Notes: generated by a model from the sequence alone, not told the origin. DNA of 64,000 nt from Spiroplasma mirum ATCC 29335 (GCF_000565195.1 NZ_CP006720.1:620001-684000); one strand, 5' to 3'. Positions 10,532 through 24,163 are shown, counted from the first letter of the stretch. Program-made: numbers and translations.

Positions 10532-11359
10532 ATGTTAAAATTTAATGATCCTAAATATGATGAACTAGTCGAAAATTTTATTGCTTATACAACTGATCCC
10601 CACCATAATGACGGCCAACAAAAAGTTAAAATTGATTTAATGAACAAATTTTATTATGTTTCTTCAATCAATGCGCCCAGTAATTTAAACATTGTCATTA
10701 GTGGTGAAATTACCACGCCGGATCAAAAAAACGCGGCACAAGAAATTGTTAAGCCTTATTTAGAACAAGACTTAGCTTTTACATGGTGTACCATTAGTAA
10801 AAATAATAGTGCTGAAGAAAAGAAATTTATGGAAGCAATTGGGTTACACTACCATGAAACGTACTTAGGAATGATTATTAATTTAGATGATTATCAAGAA
10901 AAAATTTATGATTCTCATCCAGAGATTGTCTTTAAAAAAGTAACTACCCAGGACGAAGTTGATGATTTTCGTAAGGTCATCGAAAATGCCTTTGATCTTT
11001 CTTTAATCGACTTAACCAAATACCCAACCTTATTAAAACTAAACCAGCAAGATTATATTAGTCACCTGGTAATCTTATATCAAAATGGACTGCCAGCCGC
11101 AACTGGGCACTTATATTTCCAAAATAATTTGGCAATCATTGATGATATTGCCACCCATGCTTATTTTCAAGGCCAAGGGTTAGCAACAAAAATGTTAAAT
11201 TACTTATTAACCTTAGCAAAAAATAGTGGTTATCATGATGCGGGGCTAATTGCGACAACTGGTGGTTATCCCATTTATAAAAAAATAGGGTTTGAACCCA
11301 TTGAAATTTTCTTTAATGTTTATATTACGAAAGAAAACTATGCACCAAAAAACTCTTAA
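10532..11359 (+). CDS. GNAT-family N-acetyltransferase
   Basis: A 275-residue protein. The acetyl-CoA binding motif A is FQGQGLATKMLNYLL at about residue 213, followed by ATTGGYPIYKKIGFEP, the usual C-terminal beta-bulge and helix of GNAT enzymes. The N-terminal half (about 130 residues) is likely a degenerate second GNAT fold. The substrate is unknown. I prefer the ATG at 10532 (MLKFNDPKYD) over an in-frame start at 10457, because the latter adds a hydrophobic, AT-rich leader and lacks a Shine-Dalgarno. The gene is monocistronic, ends at a terminator, and is convergent with the rRNA operon. Confidence 0.85.
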   Translation: MLKFNDPKYDELVENFIAYTTDPHHNDGQQKVKIDLMNKFYYVSSINAPSNLNIVISGEITTPDQKNAAQEIVKPYLEQDLAFTWCTISKNNSAEEKKFMEAIGLHYHETYLGMIINLDDYQEKIYDSHPEIVFKKVTTQDEVDDFRKVIENAFDLSLIDLTKYPTLLKLNQQDYISHLVILYQNGLPAATGHLYFQNNLAIIDDIATHAYFQGQGLATKMLNYLLTLAKNSGYHDAGLIATTGGYPIYKKIGFEPIEIFFNVYITKENYAPKNS

Positions 11360-11381
11360 ATATTATTCCTTAAAACCAATG

Positions 11382-11419
11382 AAAAAAAATGAATCTAAGT
11401 TAATTAGATTCATTTTTTA
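11382..11419. terminator. Terminator between GNAT gene and rRNA operon
   Basis: Stem AATGAATCTA/TAGATTCATT around a seven-base loop with A and T runs on either side, so it can end both the plus-strand GNAT transcript and the minus-strand rRNA transcript. Confidence 0.85.
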
Positions 11420-11423
11420 AATA

Positions 11424-11531
11424 ACCTGGCATCGCCCTATTTTCACTCGAAAGCTATCGTCGGCGTAATAGTGCTTAACTTCTGTGTTCGGGATGGGAAC
11501 AGGTGTGACCACTATGCCATAGACACCAGAT
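11424..11531 (-). rRNA. rrf: 5S ribosomal RNA
   Basis: About 108 nt, minus strand, last gene of the rRNA operon. The conserved CCATCCCGAACACAGAAG block (loop B/C region) and the complementary ends (CTGGTG... and ...GCCAGG) are present. Ends are estimated to within a few bases. Confidence 0.95.
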
Positions 11532-11559
11532 TAAATTTGCTGAGCGGAATTATCCCCTC

Positions 11560-11576
11560 AAAACTAGATAATAGAC
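11560..11576 (-). other. 23S processing stalk, 3' strand
   Basis: Seventeen bases just 3' of 23S that are complementary (one G-U pair) to 14677-14693, just 5' of 23S. Together they close the 23S precursor loop, the usual RNase III cutting site. Confidence 0.8.
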
Positions 11577-11605
11577 GTTTCTAAACTTTGTAAATGAGTT
11601 CTTTA

Positions 11606-14517
<2,912 letters not shown>

Positions 14518-14676
14518 AATTTGATCAATCAATTGGTTTAAATAACCAAAGGTTTTTTTGTTTTGAGAATCATTTACAAATAAATAACTGTGAAATTTCA
14601 GTTTTAAAAGTTAATTTTAAAAATAACAGAAATTTGATTGTTAATTTGTTATATAAATAAATTTATATAACTAGAT

Positions 14677-14704
14677 GTCTATTATCCAGTTTTCAAAGAA
14701 CAAT
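14677..14704 (-). promoter_or_regulatory. boxA and 23S processing stalk, 5' strand
   Basis: On the minus strand the spacer reads TTGTTCTTTGAAAACTGGAT. TTCTTTGAAAACT is the boxA-like antitermination element of Gram-positive rRNA operons, and it runs into the 17-base stalk strand that pairs with 11560-11576. The rest of the 16S-23S spacer (about 14518-14832) contains no tRNA gene. Confidence 0.75.
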
Positions 14705-14772
14705 TCATAGCAATTTAAAAATACTGTTTGACGAGTATTGATTTTATTACTATCTGAGAGAACTAACCTCTC

Positions 14773-14788
14773 AAAACTAAACATAACA
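14773..14788 (-). other. 16S processing stalk, 3' strand
   Basis: Sixteen bases perfectly complementary to 16416-16431 upstream of 16S (AAAACTAAACATAACA against its complement). They form the closing stem of the 16S precursor. Confidence 0.85.
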
Positions 14789-14832
14789 CATCACTAAAGC
14801 CTTAATACTTAGAAGTATTTAAACTCCATAGA

Positions 14833-16352
<1,520 letters not shown>

Positions 16353-16415
16353 AAATAATTATTTTTTCCTAGCTTTAATGACGGATATAATCATTGATTA
16401 AATGTATATCATAAT

Positions 16416-16443
16416 TGTTATGTTTAGTTTTCAAAGATCGTTC
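16416..16443 (-). promoter_or_regulatory. rrn leader boxA and 16S stalk, 5' strand
   Basis: The leader reads GATCTTTGAAAACTAAACAT on the minus strand: a boxA-like element joined to the strand that pairs with 14773-14788. The same boxA precedes 23S. Confidence 0.75.
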
Positions 16444-16477
16444 ATGTTTGTTAGTGTCTCTATAAAACACCTTACAA

Positions 16478-16506
16478 ATGATACAAAATTTAGTAATTAT
16501 TGTCAA
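16478..16506 (-). promoter_or_regulatory. rRNA operon promoter, proximal
   Basis: On the minus strand: consensus -35 TTGACA (16501-16506), 17-base spacer, -10 TATCAT (16478-16483), followed by TTGTAAGGTGTT. It lies about 125 bases upstream of 16S. The initial region TAAGGTGTT is shared with the distal promoter. Confidence 0.8.
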
Positions 16507-16623
16507 CATTTTTTTAAACTTTTTCACAATTTTAATTAACTCTTTTGTACATTTGGTAAGCATTTTATACTAATAAATTATAATTCTGCATTATTTTTAT
16601 TAAGCTTATCGAACACCTTAATA

Positions 16624-16651
16624 AGTATATAAAATGTTGAGTTTTTTGCAA
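16624..16651 (-). promoter_or_regulatory. rRNA operon promoter, distal
   Basis: On the minus strand: -35 TTGCAA (16646-16651), 16-base spacer, -10 TATACT (16624-16629), then TATTAAGGTGTTCGATA. It lies 145 bases upstream of the proximal promoter. The stretch upstream to 16876 (long A/T runs) contains no gene. Confidence 0.7.
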
Positions 16652-16876
16652 GTGTTTTTTACAAAAAATTTAATTTTTTTTACTTTTTTTACTTTTTTAA
16701 ATTCCCTTTAAAATTAAGGGTTTTTAACAAATAAAAAAAGTAACCCAAATGATTAAATATTTTTTTGATAAATACAAGGAAAAAGACTAAGATATTAAAA
16801 AATAAAAATCACTTATCAAAGATAAGCAATTAATGCAAAAAGATATTTAAATTATGGTGTGCATATTAATTTTAAT

Positions 16877-17204
16877 TTAATTAAAATTTGTTAAATAGCT
16901 AACCCGATCGGCAATAATATCGTTGTAGTAACTCTTATCATCAAAATTATTTGCTTTAAAAGACTGAATCCCCGTCCTTTGACCACAATAATTGCTTTAT
17001 CCCATAAACTATAACATCTAAATCATCAATATTGTTGGTTCATACTTTGAAATTAACAATATCTTCATCATAATTACCTTCCCGGTTTTTGAAAGGTCGT
17101 TGAACCTTTAATAAAAATTTCATTAGTTTGCGTTCTGTCTCTTTTTTGTCATAAACAATTTCATAAAGGCCCTCAACTTGACCAACTTACATTACTTGGT
17201 TCAC
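16877..17204 (-). pseudogene. Single-stranded DNA-binding protein (SSB) paralogue, dead
   Basis: Reading from GTG (17204, after AAAGGATG) gives VNQVM, a TAA where Leu is expected, then VGQVEGLYEIVYDKKETERK, FLLKVQRPFKNREGNYDEDI and VNFKVWTNNIDDLDV. After a one-base deletion it continues WDKAIIVVKGR, and after a second shift QSFKANNFDDKSYYNDIIAD and VSYLTNF-stop. The order (strand-1 VGQV, VNFKVW, IVVKGRIQS, D-R-V-S-L) is that of the short mollicute SSB/PriB-like OB fold of about 105 residues. One nonsense codon and two frameshifts kill it. The main ssb must lie elsewhere. Confidence 0.65.
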
Positions 17205-17299
17205 TTCTTTTCATCCTTTCTTAATTAAAATAGCTTTATACTCTTGAATTATAAAAGGAATCACAATAAAAAAGCAAAAAAATTCCCCCGGTGCATAAA

Positions 17300-17821
17300 T
17301 TATTTTAAGTAATCTGCTCCCTTTTGAATTTCAACTTTTGATAAATCAGGGTAATCTAACTGGTGCATAACTTCATAAGCCACAATTCCCACCGAAGACG
17401 CCACATTCAAACTCCGCACATTCGGATGCATTGGAATTCGAAAACAACGTTCTAAATTATCATGTAAAATTTCGTAGGGAATGCCAGTTGATTCCCGACC
17501 AAACATAATATAAATTGGTCCATTATGTTCTTTAAAATTAATGGCACTATGGGGTTGTTTAGCATAGCGTGTTGAACAATATAATACAGCATCTGGATTT
17601 AAAGTTAAAAATTGCTGTCAATCATTATATAATTGATAATCACTAACGTGAATATAATTAGCACTACTACGGGTAATAAAGCGTTCATCAAAAAAGAAGC
17701 CCAGAGGCTCAATTATATGTAATTTGGCATTGACAGCAACACAAGTTCGAATAATTGCCCCAACATTTTGGGCAATTTCTGGTTCATATAAAACAATATT
17801 TAATTTTTTACTTGTTGTCAT
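17300..17821 (-). CDS. trmL: tRNA (cytidine/uridine-34-2'-O-)-methyltransferase TrmL
   Basis: A 173-residue SPOUT methyltransferase. The start NIVLYEPEIAQNVGAIIRTC is the TrmL N-terminus, with motif 2 MFGRESTGIP and the knot motif IPMHPNVRSLNVASSVGIVA. TrmL methylates the ribose of the wobble base in Leu tRNAs, for example tRNA-Leu(UAA), which is encoded nearby. It overlaps the end of rdgB by 14 bases, so the two are translationally coupled. I chose the ATG at 17821 because upstream codons in this frame belong to rdgB. Confidence 0.92.
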
Positions 17822-18416
17822 GCTGCTCTCCTGATTGGGCATACCAATCCATAAATAGTTTGATTGCTTTACTACGGTGCGAATACTGATTTTTTTCATG
17901 TAATGATAACTCACCATAAGTTTTATTTAACTCTGGTAGTAAAAAGATCAGATCAAAACCAAAAGCATCATCTCCCCGTGGTTCTAAAGCAATTTCTCCG
18001 TTCGTAATTCCTAAAAAAGTTTTGGCAACATTACGCTGACTGTCAACATAACTTAACGCACACACCGCTCTCGCACTGCGGTCCGTTAAATCCTTACATT
18101 TCTCTAATAATAAATTATTAACAATCTTATTATCTAAAATGGGAGCAGCTCATCTTTTCGTATAGATCCCCGGAAAATTATCTAATTCAATAATTTCTAA
18201 ACCCGAATCATCTGCTAAAACTGGGACCTTTAAAAACTCGCTTAAATACTGTGCTTTAATTAAAGAATTTTCTGCAAAGGTTGTTCCCGTTTCATCAATT
18301 TCGCTAATAAAGTCAAAATCTAAGAATGATTTAACATTAACATTTAACTGGGCAAATAATTCTTGATATTCTTTAACTTTATTGGCATTATTAGTGGCAA
18401 TAATAATCTCTTGCAT
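17808..18416 (-). CDS. rdgB: Non-canonical purine NTP pyrophosphatase RdgB/HAM1
   Basis: A 202-residue house-cleaning enzyme that hydrolyses ITP, dITP and XTP. Motifs: IIATNNANKVKEYQEL at the N-terminus, the catalytic VLADDSGLEI block at about 69-75, DDAFGFDLIFLLPE near 150, and SHRSKAIKLF near the end. FGFDLIF replaces the more usual FGYDPIF. Trp in TKRWAAP is TGA. The start has a good Shine-Dalgarno (GGAGGAAAG). It is the first gene of a two-gene unit with trmL and is divergent from the kinase gene at 18499. Confidence 0.93.
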
Positions 18417-18498
18417 GTTTCTTTCCTCCTTTGGTTCTCCTAAATCATTAATAATATTGTATAATAAAAATGATTATTTTAGAAAAAGAGTTGAGAAG

Positions 18499-19284
18499 AT
18501 GAAATTTGAACAAGGTGAAAAATTAAATAAGGGATTAACTAATATTAATTACCGGTGGGGTGAATTCTTTGTTCGTTATGAACAACCCTTTACCCGCTTA
18601 TTTCTTGACCATGAAAATGAAATGAACGTCTTAAAAGCCTTACAACACCAAAATATTAATTTGAAGGTTGTGGAAACTGGTTATGATAATGATCATTTTT
18701 ATGTAATCACCAAATATTACCCCAATTGTTTAACACTGGGACAGACCGGGTTGGGACGCAGTAATTTAACACGGGTTAGTTATTTAATTAAAAAACTGCA
18801 CCAAGTTGATGTGCGCAATTATAATATTAAAACATTTAATCCCCGCTTGTTTTTACAAACCATGAAACAACATATTAAAAAAATTATTTATAATTTAGAC
18901 CAAGAAGAAAATCTCATTAACCCCGCATTGTACCAACCAATTAATAATGCTGTTCTCTGCCATAATGATTTAACAAGTGATAATTTTATTTTTATTGCTA
19001 ATCGCTTATATTTAATTGACTATGAATATGCGATGCTAAATGATCCCTTGTTTGATATTGCCAGTTTTGCTTCTGAGACCCTAACGCAGCCAGCAGATAT
19101 TAAATACTGGTTTGACCAGTTTAATCTAACAACTGCTGAGCATCAACGTGTTGTGGATTGAATGTATTACCAAAATATCTTATGAATCTATTGAGCAAAT
19201 TATATGTATGAACATACTAATAATGCAATGTTTTTAAAAATTATGGAAGCAAAATACCAAAAATTAAAAATTCCTACTCTTTAA
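18499..19284 (+). CDS. Choline/aminoglycoside kinase-family phosphotransferase
   Basis: A 261-residue small-molecule kinase. The catalytic loop is LCHNDLTSDNFIF (about 153-165) and the metal-binding DFG-equivalent is LIDYEYAMLNDPLFDIASFA (about 172-191), typical of choline/ethanolamine kinases and LicA. Choline kinase is the likely activity, feeding phosphocholine into membrane lipid; thiamine or another kinase remains possible. Three late Trp codons are TGA. The ATG at 18499 follows AAAAGAGTTGAGAAG; an in-frame start at 18382 would lie inside the divergent rdgB gene and is rejected. Its last 11 bases overlap the convergent gene that ends at 19274. Confidence 0.85.
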
Positions 19285-19867
19285 CAGGGGGATTTTTTTC
19301 TTTTGCCTGGGTTGCTTCAAAATCTTCGCGAAAACCTTCAATAATTTCATCCTCGGGATTTAACACCCGTCCTTCACGTTTTGCTTTTAAATATTCAGCA
19401 ATATTACAAATTCACACCGCCATAAAAGTTCCAAAGAAAACAGAGAATATTAAAAATGCCATTGCTAATAAACAACGATATAAAACCTTATCTCATCCTC
19501 ACCAGTAACCAGTTAAGTAAAACCCAAATAAAGTTCATGATAAGGTAATGTTGTAAGTAAACTGGTCAGCTTTATGGAATTTTAAAATAAAACCAAGTAA
19601 AGTTAAGAGAAAAACTCCCAGCACATATAATAACCCAAAGCCAATGCCACCCCCTACTTCGTAATGGTCAGCATATGATAAGTCAGGTGATGATAAGAAA
19701 AATAACAAAAAAAATGGGGCAATTCCTTCCACAATAATTGCTAATAAACTTTTTCAAAAAATAGTTCGCGTTGAATGAAATTCCAAATGTTCTTTTAATT
19801 CTGGTGCTAAATGATTATCATCGGTTGTGTTATTTTCCTCATTATTTTGCTTATCAATGATTTTCAC
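19274..19867 (-). CDS. Four-helix membrane protein, unknown
   Basis: A 197-residue protein. About 40 polar N-terminal residues (Asn/Glu-rich) are followed by four hydrophobic segments (for example FGLLYVLGVFLLTLLGFIL and AMAFLIFSVFFGTFMAVWI) and a charged cytoplasmic tail (EYLKAKREGRVLNPEDEIIE). The start is probably GTG at 19867, which follows GGAGAAGATA; no ATG gives the full hydrophilic start. I do not recognise the family. It converges on, and slightly overlaps, the kinase gene. Confidence 0.75.
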
Positions 19868-19936
19868 TATCTTCTCCTACTTCTCTTTTATATTTGCTTT
19901 ATTTTATCATAAAACCACACATTAAAATAAAAAAAA

Positions 19937-19952
19937 ACTTGTTAAAACAAGT
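19937..19952 (-). terminator. tRNA operon terminator
   Basis: On the minus strand, ACTTGTTTTAACAAGT is followed by nine T residues, eight bases after the tRNA-Gly 3' end. Confidence 0.8.
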
Positions 19953-19960
19953 AAAAATAA

Positions 19961-20034
19961 TGGAGCGGGTGAAGGGAATCGAACCCTCACAGTCAGCTTG
20001 GAAGGCTGAAGTTCTACCATTAAACTACACCCGC
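19961..20034 (-). tRNA. tRNA-Gly (anticodon UCC)
   Basis: Cloverleaf on the minus strand from GCGGGTG to CACCCGC plus discriminator U and encoded CCA. The anticodon loop is CTTCCAA. Last tRNA of the seven-gene cluster. Confidence 0.95.
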
Positions 20035-20106
20035 ATCTTTAATTAACCTAGTAATATAATATATATACCATATTTACATCGTAAGTCAATTATTTTTAAA
20101 AAAAAA

Positions 20107-20194
20107 TGGTACCCGAGGCCGGACTTGAACCGGCACAGTTGCGAGACTGACGGATTTTAAGTCCGTTGCGTCTACCTATTCCGCCACTCGGGCA
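20107..20194 (-). tRNA. tRNA-Leu (anticodon UAA)
   Basis: Class II tRNA with a long variable arm, acceptor TGCCCGAG/CTCGGGTA, CCA encoded, anticodon loop CTTAAAA. A probable substrate of the TrmL encoded nearby. Confidence 0.95.
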
Positions 20195-20196
20195 CA

Positions 20197-20273
<77 letters not shown>

Positions 20274-20287
20274 ACTAAATAAATAAA

Positions 20288-20362
20288 TGGCTGGGCTAGC
20301 TGGATTCGAACCAGCGCATGAAGGAGTCAAAGTCCTTTGCCTTACCGCTTGGCTATAGCCCA
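20288..20362 (-). tRNA. tRNA-Gln (anticodon UUG)
   Basis: Acceptor TGGGCTA/TAGCCCA with encoded CCA and anticodon loop TTTTGAC-like (ACTTTGACT). Standard cloverleaf. Confidence 0.94.
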
Positions 20363-20369
20363 AATGCAA

Positions 20370-20453
20370 TGGTGGAGAGGGAGGGATTCGAACCCCCGAA
20401 CCCGAAGGAACTGATTTACAGTCAGTAGCGTTTAACCACTTCGCTACCTCTCC
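20370..20453 (-). tRNA. tRNA-Tyr (anticodon GUA)
   Basis: Class II tRNA with long variable arm, acceptor GGAGAGG/CCTCTCC, CCA encoded, anticodon loop CTGTAAA. Confidence 0.95.
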
Positions 20454-20459
20454 ATGTAA

Positions 20460-20537
<78 letters not shown>

Positions 20538-20542
20538 ATAAA

Positions 20543-20619
20543 TGGTCGAGTGTAACGGACTTGAACCGCTGACCACCTGCTTGTAAGGCAGGCGCTCTCC
20601 CAACTGAGCTAACACTCGA
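20543..20619 (-). tRNA. tRNA-Val (anticodon UAC)
   Basis: Acceptor TCGAGTG/CACTCGA, CCA encoded, anticodon loop CTTACAA. First gene of the tRNA operon, about 30 bases downstream of its promoter. Confidence 0.95.
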
Positions 20620-20654
20620 AAAAATGTATTTGTTTATTGTGCTAAACCTTTTTT

Positions 20655-20683
20655 ATTTTATATAAATCAACTATTTTTGTCAA
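20655..20683 (-). promoter_or_regulatory. tRNA operon promoter
   Basis: On the minus strand: consensus -35 TTGACA (20678-20683), 17-base spacer, -10 TAAAAT (20655-20660). Drives Val-Thr-Tyr-Gln-Lys-Leu-Gly. Confidence 0.82.
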
Positions 20684-20880
20684 TTAAATTTCCTTTATTT
20701 TTTTAAGATTTTGATAATTTCTAACCGCCAGGTTTTTACCATTCAAAAAATAATAAACGAAAGTATTATGATTTTTTTCCAATAAAATAAATTTTTTTCT
20801 AAATTATGAAAAAACACTTGTTTTACTCCCTAATTTTAATTAGCATTGGAAATAAGAAAAAAATAATAAATCTTATCAAT

Positions 20881-20910
20881 TTGACAGCTGAATCCCTAAA
20901 TTAGTATTTG
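20881..20910 (+). promoter_or_regulatory. Probable promoter of the lipoprotein gene
   Basis: TTGACA at 20881-20886 and a weak -10 (TATTTG) 18 bases on, about 40 bases upstream of the ATG. The AT-rich spacer 20684-20880 holds no gene, but 20793-20811 repeats 19 bases also found at 9700-9718. Confidence 0.45.
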
Positions 20911-20948
20911 TTATTTTTTCTTGTTTTTAAGGGAGGGATATTTATTTA

Positions 20949-21760
20949 ATGAAGAAGTTAATAGCAATTTTAGGAGCTCTAGGTTTAACAGCAACCGGAG
21001 CAAGTTCCGTTGTAGCGTGCAACAATAATAAAAAAGAAGATACAAATGACTTAACAAAATCATTTAAATCAAGTTATAACGCGAACAATACTGGTATTGA
21101 TCTAGGTAATTATGGAATTGAGTAAAGTGCGGATTATTTCAATTTTACCTTTAGTAAATTACAAACTAATCTTCTTAAAAATATTATTATTCCTAACAAA
21201 GAAGCAACGGTGACAAAAGTTGATGAACCATAAATATTACAACAAGCTTCACTCGCTGCCAATAGTAAAATTGCAATTATAGAAGGTATTGACCAATCAA
21301 AATTGCATGTGGTCGATGGTATTTTACAAATTAAAATTAATTTGCAACTATACCAAACATTAGCGCAAAAAGATGGGACAATTGCCTACCAACAGCAAAA
21401 TGAAACCATGATAATAACAATTAATCTAAAAGCAAAATTTAACATTCCCCTAATTGACACACCATCCCAGCAATTAGCAAGGATGAGAGTTCCATGTCCA
21501 AAACTACCAACAAGTTACCAAAAAAAGAGTTAGATTTAAGTTTTGCGAATAAAATTTTAGGGGTTGTTCGTCAGTATGTGCCCCGTAAAATTTATGATGA
21601 TATTAATAATAATGTTGGTGACTTTAAGTGAACATGATATTTTGAAAACCACCAGGAGTTGGAAAAACCCCTAGATTTAACTACTTCAGTGGTATTTTTC
21701 ATTAAAATATTGTCTGAACCAGCAAATGACCTTTTTAACGAGAGCAATTGATTTTATTAA
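20949..21760 (+). pseudogene. Lipoprotein with lipobox SSVVAC, decayed
   Basis: After GGGAGGGATATT the ATG opens MKKLIAILGALGLTATGASS-VVAC, a lipoprotein signal peptide with the lipidated Cys at residue 24, then NNNKKEDTNDLTKSFKSSYN. In-frame TAA codons fall at 21123 and 21231 and the frame shifts in an A7 run near 21525. The later parts remain readable: NIIIPNKEATVTKVDEP, VVDGILQIKINLQLYQTLAQ and ANKILGVVRQYVPRKIYDDI. The gene was about 270 codons long. The signal peptide is nearly identical to that at 27745, so both belong to one Spiroplasma surface lipoprotein family. Its function is unknown. Confidence 0.75.
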
Positions 21761-21786
21761 AATTATGCTTTCCACTGTAAAATAAT

Positions 21787-21811
21787 AAAAAGCAATTAAT
21801 AATTGCTTTTT
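21787..21811 (+). terminator. Intrinsic terminator after lipoprotein remnant
   Basis: Stem AAAAGCAATT/AATTGCTTTT followed by T-rich sequence. Confidence 0.75.
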
Positions 21812-21919
21812 ATTTTGCTAATTTTTGATAATTCTTGCTTTAAAAAAATAAATTTAACCCCGATTTCTTTAAAAAGTGATTTTTCAATTCTTGATAAAAT
21901 ATCGATTTCCCTAAAAATA

Positions 21920-21926
21920 AGATATA
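21920..21926 (+). promoter_or_regulatory. -10 element for the 322-aa membrane protein
   Basis: A TATAAT box about 45 bases upstream of the ATG at 21971. The -35 is not clear (TCGATT at a short spacing). Position is approximate to two or three bases. Confidence 0.45.
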
Positions 21927-21970
21927 ATAATTTTGTATCTAAAAACGACAACGAAAGGAAAAGTGATAAC

Positions 21971-22939
21971 ATGCGCCAACCAAAAAGTTTTGGTTTTACA
22001 AGGTTCTGAATTATCTTCTCTAGTATTTTTGGAATTATTGGGGTAGTTATTATGAGCATTGCTTATTTTTACTACTTAGATAAGTTCAATAACGGGACTC
22101 TTAACAATGTTGACCCTAATACTGCTGAGATCTTTTTAATGAATTCATATTCATACTTAGGAAGTTTTAAAGTAATCTTATTAATTGCCATTATGTTTAC
22201 GTTATTCTCAACAATTATTTGTAACATTGGGTTGATCCGTTATGCTGCAAAAAGTACCGATGAAGAACTATGTGCAAATAAATGGAGTTTAGCAGTCTTG
22301 TCGCTATCTTTAGGAGGGTTCTTTGCCCCTTTTGCCTTAACATGATTACCAGATACAGATGTTAAAGCAACTAAAAATGCCCGCGTCACAATTGTGCGTT
22401 ATTTAGGAACATCGTGATTATTAGGAGCCATCTTTAGTATTGTCGCAATTATGGTCTTTTATGCTCGTGCTAACGACCATTCATGGACAAAAGTTGGGGA
22501 CTACTATCCAGCGAACCCAAAACAAGTTTTTACCGCAGTCATTGCAGTGTTAGCGGTTGCCAGTGCGTTAAGTCTATTATTTGTCCCTTGATTTTACAAT
22601 CAAAATACTGTGGCCCATATGATTGCCGAAACTAGTTTAGGAAAATGATACCGTTTTATTTCAACCTTATATACAGTAATTGTAACAATGCTATTAATTA
22701 TTCAAATTATCACCGCGGTGTTAAAATTGATTGAAATTTTTACAAGTATTTTCCAAAACAATCAAGGAGCAGGATCATCCTTTATCAGTATTATGCGTTT
22801 CACGATGTCATTAATTAGTACAATGTTTATGATTTATCTAATTGTCAAAGTTATTGCCGGGTTATGAAAACGTTCAGATAATTATATGATTTCAATTCCC
22901 CAATACCGGGAAGCTGACCAAACAAGAACAACATACTAG
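21971..22939 (+). CDS. Polytopic membrane protein, unknown
   Basis: A 322-residue protein with about seven hydrophobic segments (for example IIFSSIFGIIGVVIMSIAYF, VILLIAIMFTLFSTIICNIG, VIAVLAVASALSLLFVPWF, FMIYLIVKVIAGLW). The first four codons are basic and the end is polar. Five or more Trp codons are TGA. No transporter signature is visible and I do not recognise the family. The start follows GAAAGGAAAAGTGATAAC; an upstream in-frame ATG at 21803 has no Shine-Dalgarno and lies inside a terminator region. The gene is monocistronic, with a -10 box upstream and a terminator downstream. Confidence 0.8.
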
Positions 22940-22953
22940 AACTTAAATTTAAA

Positions 22954-22988
22954 AAGAGTTTTCTTACCAAATAAGAAACTCCTTTTTT
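22954..22988. terminator. Hairpin terminator between convergent genes
   Basis: Stem GAGTTTTCTTA/TAAGAAACTC with one bulged T, followed by CTTTTTT on the plus strand. Confidence 0.7.
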
Positions 22989-22989
22989 G

Positions 22990-24001
22990 TTATCAATTTA
23001 AGGCTAAATTATATAAATGATGAACATCATCAAAGAAGAAATAGTTATTAATATTTTGGGAATTACAATTATTAATATATGTTGTTTTAACATGTCCCGA
23101 GTACAAGACACTAACGAGATTTTCTTAATACAAGCATCCGTAATATTAAAACACTGTGCGAAAAATTGTTGTCGGTATTTATTAAAAGCTTTAAAAAGAT
23201 TGTATGTTTTAATTTTGTGGGGATACTGGTGTTGTAATTTATTGATAATTTGACTTCACGGACTTTTATACTCGGTAGCTAAGTTGGTTGCCGTTTGTTC
23301 TAAAGGTGTTTGGTAATAACTAGGAGTTTTCCCCCATGTTGGGAACATTGGTCACAATAATGTGGTCGGCATGGTTAGCAATTAACTTTCTCAAAATTTT
23401 TTCTTGACTGCTTAGAGCAGTCGTAATAATTGCTTGTTGGTCATAACTATTTTTTAAACCAATTGCGGCAAACAGATCATTATTACCCCCTTCTACCACA
23501 ATTAAATCTTGGGGTTGAATGGTATGTTAAAGCATTAAGGTTTATAACTGATTTGCCAGTTCAAATCGATTAGCAAAGAAATATTCAGTTCAGGTATTAA
23601 CATCCCCAATATCACCACCACCAATGGCATAATTATTCCCATATTGTTCAAAAGTTTCAGTACCCCAAAAGGCGGAATATTTTCAACCCGGATTTAAGGA
23701 TAAATGAAGTTTATCTGCTAAATATTGAACGGCAACCGTACCAATACTAAAAGAAACATGGTTATAAAAAGAACTGTCAAAAGTAATTGCTTTAATTTGG
23801 GGTAAAAACTCTATTTTCCTTTAAAAAGTCTGTTCCAGCCCCGACAAGACCGCCAGTATACGATAAACTATCATCCAAAACATACAGGTGCGAATAAGTT
23901 AAATTTCGATAGCTATCGTGATTATAACTACTACTAAAAGGATTTAATAATAGTGGAATCGTTGTAATAATACTTGTTAAGATGAAATGTGCTTTTATCA
24001 T
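22990..24001 (-). pseudogene. SGNH/GDSL hydrolase, decayed
   Basis: Start ATG at 24001 after AGGAGGGAAAAT; a signal-like N-terminus (MIKAHFILTSIITTIPLLL) is followed by block I YVLDDSLSYTGG. Pieces in shifting frames then read FGTETFEQYGNNYAIGGGDI-like Gly-rich text, VVEGGNNDLFAAIGL (block III GxND), IIVTNVPNMGENS and YFFFDDVHHLYNL with the catalytic DxxH of block V. Nonsense codons and at least three frameshifts interrupt it. When intact it would have been a secreted esterase/lipase of about 330 residues, of the kind mollicutes use to attack host lipids. All catalytic blocks are still recognisable, so inactivation looks fairly recent. Confidence 0.75.
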
Positions 24002-24163
24002 ATTTTCCCTCCTAAATAAATAATTTTTCAAATTTAATAAATAAAAAGTGCCAAAATAACTATTAACTAGGTACTTTGAGCACTCCTTTATTTGTCTTCA
24101 TTATAACTTAGGAATTTATTAATCGAACTTAATATTATTAAGCGTTGATAATGTTTAAAAAGA

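Noticed and set aside
14518-14832. 16S-23S spacer searched for Ile/Ala tRNA genes
   Set aside because: No cloverleaf is present; the spacer holds only boxA and processing stems, as is usual for mollicutes.
19274-19284. Overlap of convergent gene ends considered as a mis-called stop
   Set aside because: Both stops are in long, well-supported frames; an 11-base tail-to-tail overlap is normal in compact genomes.
23150-23180. Shared GTGCGAAAAATTGTT with 9320-9340 considered as a repeat
   Set aside because: Only about 15 AT-rich bases match, in coding remnants of unrelated genes; likely chance.
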